Positions 39,601 to 50,991 of a DNA stretch of 64,000 nt are shown here, piece after piece. Each line of letters opens with the position of its first letter. Position 1 is the first letter of the stretch. The stretch lies in the NCBI RefSeq assembly GCF_964355755.1, contig NC_092679.1, forward strand, positions 20,948,932 to 21,012,931. The letters run 5' to 3'. The DNA is from Antedon mediterranea (Eukaryota; Echinodermata; Crinoidea; Comatulida; Antedonidae). A program made the position numbers and the translations under genes. Under the pieces are notes generated by a model. That model did not search any database. It saw only the letters and a list, made by a program, of their open reading frames with translations, and was not told the DNA's origin.

Positions 39601-41600
39601 AGGGCATTAGCTGCGGTTCACAGCATATGCTGACTAAACAACTTGTAGTAGACTACACGTGTGATCAGAAATCAAAGCCGTTTGATTTACGTAAATAAAA
39701 TGAAAATATTCTGCAAACTGCTGTACTATTTCGACGAAAAACAAATAGATGGATGTACTCTTTAAGACTAAATGCAATTTAAATCTTTGATTAACCCAAA
39801 AGTAATAAATATAATACCTTTATTAACCTAGTTTTTAACCTATTGTTTTTTTCTCAATAAATGTAATAAATATTTTCCAAAAGATTCTATTTAAGTACAA
39901 TAACAGCTTGTTATATATAAAAAAAGAAGTGTCATTAAATTAATTTAATATGGTAAATCTAAACAGAAAATATTGAACAATCTAAAGTAGCATTTTCAGC
40001 AGATGCCTTCCATATTAGATCATTTTAGATTCATAAATACTGTATTCAAATAGCAAATTTATTTAATGATATACTTAATTCATTAAGAAAATCTTTATTG
40101 AAGATTATATCAAAGATTACATTTAAGCTATGTATTGCTCAACCCGCAATAGATGAAATACAAACACTGAAATATAATTGTTTGACCAATATGATTTTGA
40201 TCTACTAATAATAAAATTAATTTATTTCATCTTAATAGAACTTCAAGGATTGACTAACCCAGATGAATTATAATTTGTGGTTTTTTTTTTACAATATTAC
40301 ACAAATCAATTCAACTACAACACTCAACCTTATAAAGCCAAAACAAATCAATGATCTCTAATCATTATTGATAAATTTATCGCTTCCTAACAGATTTTAA
40401 AACCAAATCCCATTTATTTAATATCATGATCTACCCAGATTATTAGCAAAATTCGTCTGTGGGTATTTTACTATAAAAAGAGTATTACTTGACTTTTAAA
40501 CCGGACTTTTGATAACACTTCACGTGATACGTTCTTAGAAGACCACCACAGAACGTCCACTTACCTAGTATTGTTTTAACACCATAACCTAGATATATGT
40601 ATTGAATAGGATGTATTGTGGTTTATGAAAATCCAGTGCAAATTATAAAGGTCACGATTACTGAACTATTGTTATTAGGAAATAAACAAATTAATTTATC
40701 TTCACCTCATGATTGAAAGCAATGCGTGACATGACAACAAATTGTATTTAACATGTTTTATTAATTATTTAAATGTATGTGTAAATTAAATAATTTTGAC
40801 GAAATACTATTAGAAAATTATTTTGTTTTAATTTATGTTTTGATTTAACCTTGCTTTATTTTTTATTTTAAAATTATTTTGAGATTGAGATGCAGTCACG
40901 GTTATTCCACAGCATTATGTTTTCCCCACTACTGTAATAGCAATTAGTTTAGATGTTAATTACAATTATTTAATATATGGCTTTAACATGGAGAACTGCC
41001 TATCCCACACAATGTGAGATGGTTGGTAATATAGGAACTGTTAAACTTTATTGACAACGAAAATAACACTATCACTAAAACTGGTTCAAATTAATTATTT
41101 CCTATGTCTCAATTCTACTTATAGATTCAATACCTTACAGGTGTAAAAACTACCCCATCAGGACACTAAAACAACATTACTTGACCTGAGGGACACCAAA
41201 AACATACAGGAAAAGATTACTTAAAAAATAGCAGATTGAAATGTGTTTTTATTATCGACAGATGAAACAATAAAATTAGGAATTGAAGAATAAAAGATGT
41301 TGATTAAAGTAGAGCAGTGCGTGGTTATTTGGGATGTTATTGCACAGGTGTACGCTGTAAAGAACATGACGTTCTTGGGAATATCTTCTGAACATAAAAA
41401 ATGTTTTCCCCTCCGTCATATAAGTCGTCTTCGCAGGAAATAATTTTGAAAGTAGGTCTGGTGATATACTATCACAGAACAAAAGATATTTGTTTTAAAA
41501 TCAAACAAATATAATAAATTACTTTGGGATTATTATTATTATAAATATTTAGTTTGTTGTCAGTGTATATTTGGTAGGACTGTTAAAAAAAAAAACATTC

Positions 41601-41710
41601 TAAAACTCTGTCTACACTATTAAACTAGTTTGAAAAAAAAAGTGTGATGTGCCCAAATAAGGTAGTGATACCCAAATATGGTATTGATATGACATCATCA
41701 TGTCCATTTA
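41601..41710. mobile_element. Family-A miniature element, truncated
   Basis: Begins CTCTGTCTACACTATTAAAC, runs through TGTGATGTGCCCAAATA and two inverse core units, and ends at GATGACATCA-like sequence with no opposite end. It lies in an intron of the Ikaros-like gene. Confidence 0.65.
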
Positions 41711-43775
41711 AAAAACAACTGTCAATATTAAAAAAAAAAGACAATGACGATTTTAATTTTTAAAATCAAGCTATAAAAACAATTTGATAGCGATTTGTAG
41801 TGAGTATACAATTTACAAAAAATTAAACAAAAAAACAACAGGCAAATTGTTAAAAAACCATGAATTGCCGATTATTAGTTTAAAATATATAGGTCTTTTT
41901 TATAGGTCACTTTCACATACACAGAGACATTCTCCCAGCCTCGTTATCTAGGAGATGAACTCCAGTTTATGCAAATGAGGCCATTTATTAATGAGTTCAG
42001 TGTACAAATATATATGTTAATGAGAATTTGTGTGGAGAAACCAGGTTGGAGGTAACGGTGGATGTACAATACGCTCATCACGCATGAACAAGCACCACTC
42101 CGCAGATAAAACATATAGCCATTGGCCTTTTAAGGTCAGGAGACCCTTTACTCTATACATAAACAATCACCCTCGACCATGTGTTCATATTATATATATT
42201 AAGGTAGTATGTTTATAGTATTGGTCTATGCAAATCAAACCCAGAAATACCATATGGACTTTACAGGCCTACTTTATTAATTACAGCAAAATGATACACC
42301 GTATTTATGTATACAATTTTGTGTAAATAAATGAATAAATAAAAACAAAATTTACCATTTTTAATGTTCCAGCCAAAACATCATATTGTATAAAAATAAA
42401 CTTTGTTGTTTATTAATTCTGTAAATAATTATATATTTATTTTGAAATTTAACCTGAAAATTGAGTAGGAAGGGGTTGCATTCAATAAATTGGAGAGAAA
42501 AACAAAAACGAAATAAACCATAAATACTGTTATGATACAAAAAAATAAGGGTAACTAATGTTGTTATTTACAGTATTTCTGGTAAATATTTAAATAATAC
42601 AGGTAGGTTTATTATCGGATTTAATCTTGATACACATTTTTATTTTGTGATTACAAATAAAGATAAGAAAATATGTGTATCTACTATAAAAGAATCATTG
42701 TTTGTTGATAAAGAAAGTAGAGAAGATAATAATAATAATGTCAATATTAATATTCTGAAAAGATTGCATGAACTGTGTTTAATACATGACAATGATGTCA
42801 TAGCCTTCTACACTTTTTTAATAAAATAAGCTAAAAAATAATACAATTTTTAAAGTAGAATACCAGAAATAACATTATTAATCATTTTATTTGAATAAAC
42901 AAAAAATGAAGAATCGGTAATTGACACTAACAAGCATCGACCTAGTATTCATGATTTATAACCAAAATTAAAAATCCTTCTGCCATAATATTTCAAATAT
43001 AAAAATACCCCACAACCCAGTAGGGAATAAACTTGATTAATATTCACTATTACCCTAACTCAACATGATCTTTCTGAATCGTATTACTGAATCATCCCAA
43101 TTTAACCTTTTACCTAATTACTGATTTATTAGACAATACAATAACAGCAAGGTCCACACCGTAGAAACACGGGAACGGATTAAGTCTTTGTTTTCGACCG
43201 CGATATGAATTTGTTGACCTCGAGGCATTATAATCCGAACTCAAGGATGTTTTACCCAGGGACTGAAAGTCAGTCAATGAAAAATGAGTAAACAGAAAAT
43301 AATAGAAGAAAGTACAATACAATGAACGAGGAATATTATTTTGGAAAAGGTTGATTTAAAACACATATGGTTAAATTGCCGATAAGCCCAGTTAAAAAAA
43401 CAAGGCCATATCATATCAAATTTGTTTATGAAATTCAAAATAAAGTGTAATGATGTATAAACAAGCTTAAAGTTATTTCTATTTCTTGTAGAATTTCCCC
43501 TAAAATTCCCTTTACATTTTGGTATAGTATATTTATGTGAAAGCGAGGGAGTTTGTTATTTTTCTTTTTACGTACTATCTCAGTTTATAAGTTTTGTATA
43601 AACTGTCTGATGAAAACAATGGATCTGTTTGCTTCTCAATCAATCTTTTAAGGTGGTTTTATGTTTCAGTTATTTTTACTTTTTTTTAGTGCAAAATACT
43701 TAATTAATAATTAATATAATATTAAAAAAGAATATTTAATAAAAATCATATATAAACAAATCAGGCACAGAACAT

Positions 43776-43790
43776 TAATATATATATAAA

Positions 43791-43830
<40 letters not shown>
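43776..43830. repeat. TA microsatellite
   Basis: An uninterrupted TA run of about 34 bp plus flanking TA-rich sequence, in an intron of the Ikaros-like gene. Confidence 0.92.
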
Positions 43831-43836
<6 letters not shown>

Positions 43837-44457
43837 GTTTGTTTTACTTTTGTTGAGCAGACAATTCTATTACCAATTTGTATAACTATTAAGCTAAAAA
43901 TATAGCTACAATTTATTTAAAATAAAAGTCCATAAATAACATTTGTATTTAAAATCATATGATTTTTTTTAACGTTTAAAGCTGGTTTAGATCTATAACC
44001 TACATAACAAAAAATAATTTTTCTTTGAAAATCACCTAAAAATGAAATGTGTGTACTTATAATCTATGATAATATAAGACACTGAGAAGAAGTTACACAT
44101 GTTATCCTGTTCTGGATTTACTTCAAACTAGGTCAAGTATAAAAGGTTACAAGTCGTGTAAACGTAAAATGTTAACTCATCGTCTGTAGACGTAGGTACC
44201 GATAAACTTTAGTTTTATCAATTTTTTTTTTTTAATCTGAAAATTATTTTCCAAGGAATTTAAATTGATTTTGGCTAAATTTTTACAGAATGATTTCCGA
44301 AATGAAAAAGTTTATCGATTCAATACACAATGATACACACGTGTTGATGTGATTTCAGATTAAACAATTTGGATAAATAAATATGATGTATCTGCAGTAT
44401 AAACAATATTAATTTAATAAAAACATTTATATTTACTTGACAAAAAAAACCTTTTAC

Positions 44458-45675
44458 GATGTATTGTCCCCCAAAAACATGAAAAAGGGAAGATTACTAA
44501 AACTCAGAAGGCCTTTTCACACAGAACTTCGGCAATATTGCGGTAAGCAAGCCGGCGTTATTGCCGGTCTAAACCCATTCACACAGAAGGTAATATTACG
44601 GTAATTTTACCGTCTTCTGTGTGAAAGGCCACAGTGGAAAGGCGCAATATTTAAAGATTACTGTCTTCATAAAATAGAGGTCGCACTTTTTGAGAAAAGA
44701 AAATGGCGGGCACCTGCACAAAACATGCCATGCGCGCACATGTTTGCTGATGTTGTTTTGTGTGTCCGTCGTTTAGTTTTTTTATTTACGATGCATAAAA
44801 TCTATATTTTTGCCCAACACCACTCCGTGCTAATAACTGCCCGATCGTGATGGCCATTCTACAGAAACAAAATCTATTAGGCCTACAAATAGACGCGAAT
44901 TTAATTATCAGAAGCGGTTATGAGCTAGCACCGGGAGCGCGCACCGGAGGATGTTCCTGCTAGAACTATGCTAACTAGGGCCTAGGCTTACGTACGTTAC
45001 AGCAAGTATAATCTTTGGACCAACATCTGTTATATTTTTATTATTATTGGCCGTATTCTTCCATTGTATTATTTACAAACTAACCTAAAAATATATAATA
45101 TAATGGATATAATCTAATAATTTGGCCTAAAGTAATTGCCACAGTCTTTCTCAATCAAGGAAAATGTCCCCAATTTATCCTTGCTCAAAGAATATATATT
45201 CTTTGCCTTGCTTCACTGCGTAAGCAGGCGTTATATCGTGGACTCTTTCACACAGATCAGGCTTACGACCGTGACGGTAATATTACCGCAATTTTACTAG
45301 GTCCAGAGGCGGTCTAACGGAAGCCGGCATTAAGGGGTTTTTACCCTTTCACACATAAGCCGGCGTTCGCGAATTACCGCAATATTACCGTCTTACAGCT
45401 CTGTGTGAAAGGGGCTAGAGATTGAATACACCATTTTTTGAGTTTGAATAAAGTTAATGACTTCTAAAGAGAAACAAATTTGTTTTCACTTTATAAAAAA
45501 AAAAAGTAACAAAACCATTGGTTTTCATCCAATTTGACTATTTTTTCTGGTAAATAATTTTTTTTTTCAATCAAATTTTTGGTCAAAGTGAATAACTATA
45601 TGTGACATTAAAGTAGCATATTCAACAAAAATATTTAAACAAATATTTTTTCAGGTGTACAGGTACAATATCTTT
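44458..45675. mobile_element. Family-B miniature element split by a nested insertion
   Basis: Left part (GATGTATTGTCCCCCAAAAA to about 44509) and right part (about 45417 to GGTACAATATCTTTAA at 45675) together make one family-B element interrupted by a separate element of about 0.9 kb. Its right end lies about 35-40 bp from the exon 1b donor of the Ikaros-like gene. Confidence 0.75.
44510..45416. mobile_element. Family-C element with compound TTTCACACAGA ends, nested in family B
   Basis: Outer ends are GGCCTTTTCACACAGA and its inverse TCTGTGTGAAAGGGGCT. Inside each arm, further copies of the CTTTCACACA motif in both orientations (about 44575, 44615, 45246, 45347) alternate with GGTAATATTACCG-type palindromes and GCCGGC, so each arm can fold on itself. 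The middle includes a GC-richer patch with no recognisable protein. It is a non-autonomous DNA transposon of uncertain superfamily; no clear target duplication was found. Confidence 0.7.
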
Positions 45676-45715
45676 AATTAAAATAAGCATTTTTTCAAAT
45701 AAAATGAAGACTTAC

Positions 45716-45782
45716 TAAACTCTGGAGCATCAGAACCGTCGAGTGTCGGAGGTTGTCGTTGGCTAATACATTTATGCACCAT
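45716..45782 (-). CDS. IKZF-like: Candidate alternative first coding exon 1b of the Ikaros-like gene
   Basis: An ATG with a strong context (A at -3, G at +4) opens 22 codons beginning MVHKCISQRQPP, plus one base, before a strong A|GTAAGT donor at 45710-45715. The remaining A joins to GT of the 35649 exon as a serine codon, giving a protein of about 545 residues. It cannot be an internal exon spliced from exon 1a: entering through the TATCAG acceptor-like site at about 45795 in that phase meets a TAA. It therefore reads as an alternative start. A TATA-like element lies about 60 bp upstream of the ATG. The peptide is short and has no recognised domain. The case rests on donor strength, phase match and the promoter-like upstream sequence. 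Confidence 0.5.
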
Positions 45783-45840
45783 GATTGTTTACCTCTGATA
45801 AAATACTTTTACACAAGTGTAGTCTTTGACTTCACAGAAA

Positions 45841-45850
45841 CTTATAAGCA
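45841..45850 (-). promoter_or_regulatory. TATA-like box upstream of exon 1b
   Basis: Minus-strand sequence TGCTTATAAG. Transcription starting about 30 bp downstream would begin near 45815 and leave a 5' UTR of roughly 30 bases before the exon 1b ATG at 45782. TATA-like strings are common by chance in such AT-rich DNA; position relative to the exon is the main support. Confidence 0.3.
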
Positions 45851-47028
45851 CCGATAACCTCATCAAACGTATTAAGTACTGATCTAACAATGGGCTCTCT
45901 CAATTGTGACCAAATCAGAGCCAGTGAGAAGCCTTTTATTATTATGTTTTTTATCAGCCCAACAGATTATTATCAAACATATCAGGGTTTTTTGTGTCTT
46001 ACGTGTGGTAGATGATCAACCAATCAGAAGGATTCACTATGGTGGAAGTCAAAATTAAGTTGGTTTTACAAGGGAAGCGGTTTCCTCGAAATGCATCATC
46101 GAGCAACAATTCATTTTATGACTTCACACGGCATCAAACAGATCTAACACTTTCCTTTTAAAATATCTACCTTAAATATACTGTCTATATATATTAAATA
46201 TCTATGTTAAATATATATTTTATTCGATAGTTTTAATTTATCTTCTAAAATAATTTAACTGGATATATTATATGGATTCAACTATGAATTTAATTCAAAT
46301 ATAGATCTACTATAGATATTTGAAAATGGTTATTTTTCTCTGTATATTTATAAATTGAAATATACCAATCAATTAAATATCAAACTCTTTAAATCATTAT
46401 ATTTAATATACAAACATAATACCCTGTATTTTATTATATTATTTACCAAAGTGACAGTCTAACATACCTTTTTGATTACATATGGATATCACAATGAACG
46501 TCTAACTGATTGAAATGATTGCATGTACTTTTTTTTTTACTAAAATCCCAGACAAAGTAGATATCATTGTTGATGAAAAGGGTTGAGAAAGTACATGTTG
46601 ATGAAACGAAGTAACACATCTAATTGATACCCTAAAGGTTGATGGTTTTATATTCTATCAGAAGATGTATTTAATATATCAATGCATCCTTCTTAGTGTA
46701 ACTTGGGCTGGGATTCATACCTCAAGGCAAAGTCTGCATCATATGCCGTCAATTTCAAACAATAGCAGGGGGATTAAATACAGTAATTAATAAAATTAAT
46801 TATTAATTTGCATATTATATTAAGGTTCAGTAACATTTAGGTGAAAATACTCGCTTTAAAGGTATAATTATTCAATATGCTTTGACTTTAATGTTATTTT
46901 TCTTCATGAATAAATTTCGAACACCATAAAATCGTTACTGAAAATATACTGTATTGTAAAGACCAACAAATTGATTAAAAGTTTATATATTCCAGTTGTA
47001 GCTCTCTTCTGGGAGAGAATAGACCAAT

Positions 47029-47056
47029 GTCGGTTTATCCAGGTAAGCTAGGCACG
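47029..47056. repeat. Solo family-G terminal repeat
   Basis: Identical over about 28 bp to the right end of the 55-kb element, including GGTTTATCCAGGTAAGC. No partner end is seen nearby. It lies in an intron of the Ikaros-like gene. Confidence 0.6.
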
Positions 47057-49085
47057 AAATAGACTAAAATTGTTTTCTAAATTTTTTGTTATTTTAATAT
47101 TGTTGCAATGCCAAACTACTGTACGAATATTTTGTTAAACTCTCATTATGTATGTAAACTTTCACATTTTCCTGGGAAAATAAAGAGATTGTTAATATTG
47201 TCAAAACATTCGTTGCCATTAGATTACAATTATCCTGTATATAGTATCCTCAATAGGTATTAATATTAACCTTTTAACCTAACTTCCAATTTTGTATTGC
47301 CAAATTTGAACCGGTATTGCAGTTCACAGGATGAACGATACAATAAACACTTTTCATTAAGGTTATCAAATTGATTTTAACTAGTATCATTTAACATTCC
47401 ATTGGCTACACAAAGCTAAAAAACTGTAACTATTTAATTATGCGTGAAAGACTAAAATTAAGGTAAAATATTACTGGGGTGTGAAGCTTACAAAAAGATA
47501 CAAATTCTCAACAATTGTAACCCGGTCGTGTGTTTGTTAATAATAATTGTTAGAACGGTACGATCAAAGGTGTTGCTACCGGTAACTACTAAAACCAGAG
47601 CGTGGCTTTGACGCCCAGAGGCTTTCTCTATTCATAGCAATAAGTTTTACTTGATTTTTTACTTGTGTATTTTTGACTTGTGTATTTGTAATAATAATGT
47701 AGACTAATAGATGTCGATTGTCATAGGATTTTCTTTGATCTGACCGTATCTAGGCCAAGCCAAGGATCCTAGATCAAGAATTATCAGCACGCTTTAAAAC
47801 TCAAAACACCTGTAATCTAAAACCCATTAATTCTCCATGATATTTTTACAGTTATTGGACAACCTACTTTGGCGATTTGCTATTAGTAAAATCAATAATT
47901 AAAAACGTTTTGAGCATATTTTAATCTGTATATTTGTTTTATAATTAATTTTAATATGAATAGACATATAATTACATATTTCAAACATTTTATATTTATC
48001 TTAAAATGTATTTGTATTTGTTAGTCCTGTTTTTATTTCTATAGATCCCTACCTGACAGTGATTTAGTTCACTTTTGGGGTGCCCTGTCTCATGTTCTGG
48101 CTGTTATTTATTATGTTTGTATATTTTATTGTTTTTTTTATTGTTTTGAGACGATTGAATTAAATGAAAAAAAAAATGAAAATAAAGAAGAAAATGAAAA
48201 TGATTGTTAGAGACTAAACTAGAAAGGTTTATCTACTTTAAAATAATTATTCATTTTTTCTCTTGCTTTGTCTTTGAAATGATTCTTTCACAAAAAGTGT
48301 GACATAATTGAAATTTTATAAATGTCCTTAATTTTAAATTACAGCAACACCTTCATAATTAGACCTACTGTATTTGAGTAGTATGGTAGTTAGTACAAGA
48401 ATGTCATTGCCAGTTATAATTATTATCTTGCATTGTTATGCGTGATCTTATTAATGATTAAACAATTTGTTTTTGTTTTGATAGAATGTTATGCAACAAT
48501 CTTGTTATTTTGTGGGAGATGAACAAACACATCATTTTGCAGGTAAGGACTGAAATAAACAGTTTAATAAGGTATCACTGATACTGAATTCTGTCAACAA
48601 ATGTTTACCTTTACATTTTGATGCTAAATATTCCGCCCCCACCCCATGGGATTAAATAGCAAACTTACTTCCTTTAATATTTGTTTTACAAATTCATATT
48701 TGTATATATGTCAATACACTTTATACACAAAATGTTCATTAGAAAATTTGATTTATGATACAGAATTTACAAACACAACTGTAAATACTTTATTAAGGAA
48801 AGACAAAAAGATAAATATTTATGTTATCGCAGAAATCTAATATCGCATAAGCAAGGAGCGGCATACAAGACCCAGTAAACTTCCTGGTAGAGCAATCACA
48901 GAACTAATCACCATAATTAACAGGAGATTATTAACCCTTGTCATGTGTTATAAATCTTTTGTCAATAAATAGTTTATTATAAAAAATGTTTGGTTCGAGG
49001 ATTTTAGTGTTTACTGCTACACCAGTATTAGAAGCCTGTTCTTTCAAAATACACATAAAAAGTCTTGCATTTACCTAAGGGGAAT

Positions 49086-49168
49086 CACATGGACAGTGTA
49101 AATCATAGGGGACAGAGCCAACAATCACATGGAAAAATCATGCGGTGTAGGAGCTGACGATCACATGG
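49086..49168 (+). repeat. Direct repeat, uninterrupted copy
   Basis: About 83 bp, including GACAGAGCCAACAATCACAT and CATGCGGTGTAGGAGCTGAC. It recurs at 49530-49563 plus 49739-49793, where the 175-bp element splits it. Confidence 0.85.
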
Positions 49169-49175
49169 GGCCCCT

Positions 49176-49563
49176 GTAGAAGAAGTGGACAACTGCATGG
49201 ACACTTTGTAAAATCATAGGGGAAGGAGGGGGATGATCACATGGACACTGTAAAATCATAGGGGAAGGAGGGGGATGATCACATGGACACTGTAAAATCA
49301 TAGGGGAAGGAGGGGGATGATCACATGGACACTGTAAAATCATAGGGGAAGGAGGGGGATGATCACATGGACACTGTAAAATCATAGGGGAGGAAGGGGT
49401 GATCACATAGACCCTTTGTAAAATCATAGAGGAAGGAGGACGATGATCACATAGACAATGAAAAATCATAGGGGAAGGAGGAGGATGATCACATGGACAG
49501 TGTAAAATCATAGGGGAAGGAGGGGATGATCACATGGACAGTGTAAATCATAGGGGACAGAGC
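49176..49563. repeat. 42-bp minisatellite, 8-9 units
   Basis: The unit contains GATGATCACATGGACACTGT and AAAATCATAGGGGAAGGAGG. The central four units are nearly identical; outer ones vary by a few bases or short indels. It is open on the minus strand because 42 is a multiple of three (Pro-rich 14-residue period); there is no evidence that it is translated. Confidence 0.93.
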
Positions 49564-49738
49564 CAGGGAACATTTTCGCCAGTGTAGCGTAGCAAAAAGC
49601 TATACAAAACAACCTTATTGCTACACATTTTGAAAATTGTGTAGCAAAAAATACAATACAAAACTATGTTTCTCGACTTAAAAATCAGTTTGATTAGCAA
49701 TATTGCTAAACAAAATTTTTAAATGAAAATTTTCCCTG
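49564..49738. mobile_element. 175-bp element with CAGGGAA ends inside a minisatellite locus
   Basis: Left end CAGGGAACATTTTCG, right end in reverse CAGGGAAAATTTTCA. AGAGC occurs directly on both sides (49559-49563, 49739-49743). The unoccupied sequence is preserved in a nearby paralogous repeat at 49111-49170, which proves the insertion. CAGGG ends suggest hAT, but hAT elements make 8-bp duplications and only 5 bp (6 allowing an alternative end) are seen. Confidence 0.78.
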
Positions 49739-50428
49739 AGAGCCAACAATCACATGGAAAAATCATGCGGTGTAGGAGCTGACGATCACATGGCCCCCTC
49801 TAGAATCTGAATTAAAAAACACTATAAGACAGACTACAGTAATTGCACATCGCAAGGGCAATGACTGAAACCCCTGAAAAGATGTATTAAGTCCGTGATT
49901 ATATGTGTATCTATGGTGTGTCATCATCATCTTCTTAAGATAAATGGTTTTGTCTCAACCCCTTCATATTTAGCTACACGCTGACGATAGCTAATGACTC
50001 GTCTTGAATAAAGAGCAAAATAAATTGATAAAGTCGCAATTCTTTTAATTTACTTGTCGCATTGACTTGAGATGAGATACTTCGTACCAACATATGAGAC
50101 ATGCAGTAGCAATTATTGTTTTAAAAAAAGTTTATTCAAAAGGGATTACCATAAAATGTTTGAACCAACTATTAATTTTCACTCACTTCTCTTATTCTCT
50201 AAATGTACAAGATCAGAAAATACTGTGCCCAGAAATAAAATACAGATTGTTGTTATCATGACCATATTATGGTATAATAGTTTTTCACGCCACTTCAAAT
50301 TATTATTATCGTCAGATGAGTGGCGTTTTTCGAATAAATATTTCTTGTTTAAACTTGGTATAGCATTATCTTTAAACATATCACATGAAAAAAAGAATAA
50401 AAGTATGGATGAAATTTTTTTTTTTTAC

Positions 50429-50594
50429 CTTTAAACATATCAATTAAATCTGGGTCTTTTTCTTCTGTGACCCCGGTAACTTCATCTTCATCCACCATGA
50501 TTGTCTCCTTCGACATGTTATAATCTTCAACCTCCTCTTTCATGATTTCGTCGGTTGCTTCTCGTTTTATTTGAATGTCCGCTGAAGTCATCAT
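50429..50594 (-). CDS. IKZF-like: Candidate first coding exon 1a of the Ikaros-like gene (acidic N-terminus)
   Basis: Starts with two ATGs in tandem (50589-50594) and encodes 55 codons plus one base before an AAAG|GTAAAA donor at 50427-50428. The single leftover G plus the GT that opens the exon at 35649 makes a glycine codon, so the join keeps frame and would give a protein of about 578 residues. The peptide is acidic, as many transcription-factor N-termini are, and contains IKRE, a canonical sumoylation consensus (hydrophobic-K-x-E), and MKEE, a weaker match. A pyrimidine-rich tract ending in TTAG lies at 50598-50601, three bases before the ATG, so an upstream non-coding exon is likely but was not found. 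Frame, composition and phase support it; there is no transcript evidence. The intron to the next known exon would be about 14.8 kb. Confidence 0.62.
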
Positions 50595-50991
50595 CGGCTA
50601 ACGTAAAAGATCAGAAGTAAACACACCTCTACAAAAAGAAGATAGCAATGATAAATATTATGCAAGAAATATGCAAAATGTTATAATTATTTAATCCCAC
50701 TATCAGTTAAATTGCCTGAGAAAGGTTTTTGTAAACATTATGATTCACAGTGTAAATTACACTACATTTACCAAAACAATACCATGACCTATCACCAAAA
50801 TGACTGAAATAAAACAAACCAATGTTATCAGTACAAATCGATAAAAAAATCCAAGTGTGTAAAACATTAATACACAATCATAATTTCTTATCTACCATTT
50901 TTTTTTACAGTTCAAAGTACAATATTTATGAATCTAACCTTTTATAGTATTGTTTTTTTTTTTAAAGATAAACTGTAGTATTTCAATCTAT

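Larger units (their letters stand above)
35650..50428 (-). other. Introns of the Ikaros-like gene
   Basis: About 14.8 kb between candidate exon 1a and the zinc-finger exon, holding candidate exons 1b and 1c. I saw no further exon that would keep phase. Most of it is AT-rich, low-complexity sequence. Inside are a truncated family-A element (41.6 kb), a TA microsatellite (43.8 kb), nested miniature elements (44.5-45.7 kb), a solo inverted-repeat end (47.0 kb) and a 42-bp minisatellite (49.2 kb). More even-composition patches occur at 38.0-38.6, 39.4-39.7, 42.0-42.2 and 43.1-43.3 kb and could be regulatory. Confidence 0.5.

Noticed and set aside
43110-43322. Possible cassette exon after a good TTTCAG acceptor on the minus strand
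   Set aside because: Its open frame does not fit the phase of the Ikaros-like exons and no good donor follows; kept only as a possible regulatory patch.
49161-49511. 116-codon Pro-rich repeat frame on the minus strand
   Set aside because: It follows the 42-bp minisatellite exactly, with no start, splice or family support.
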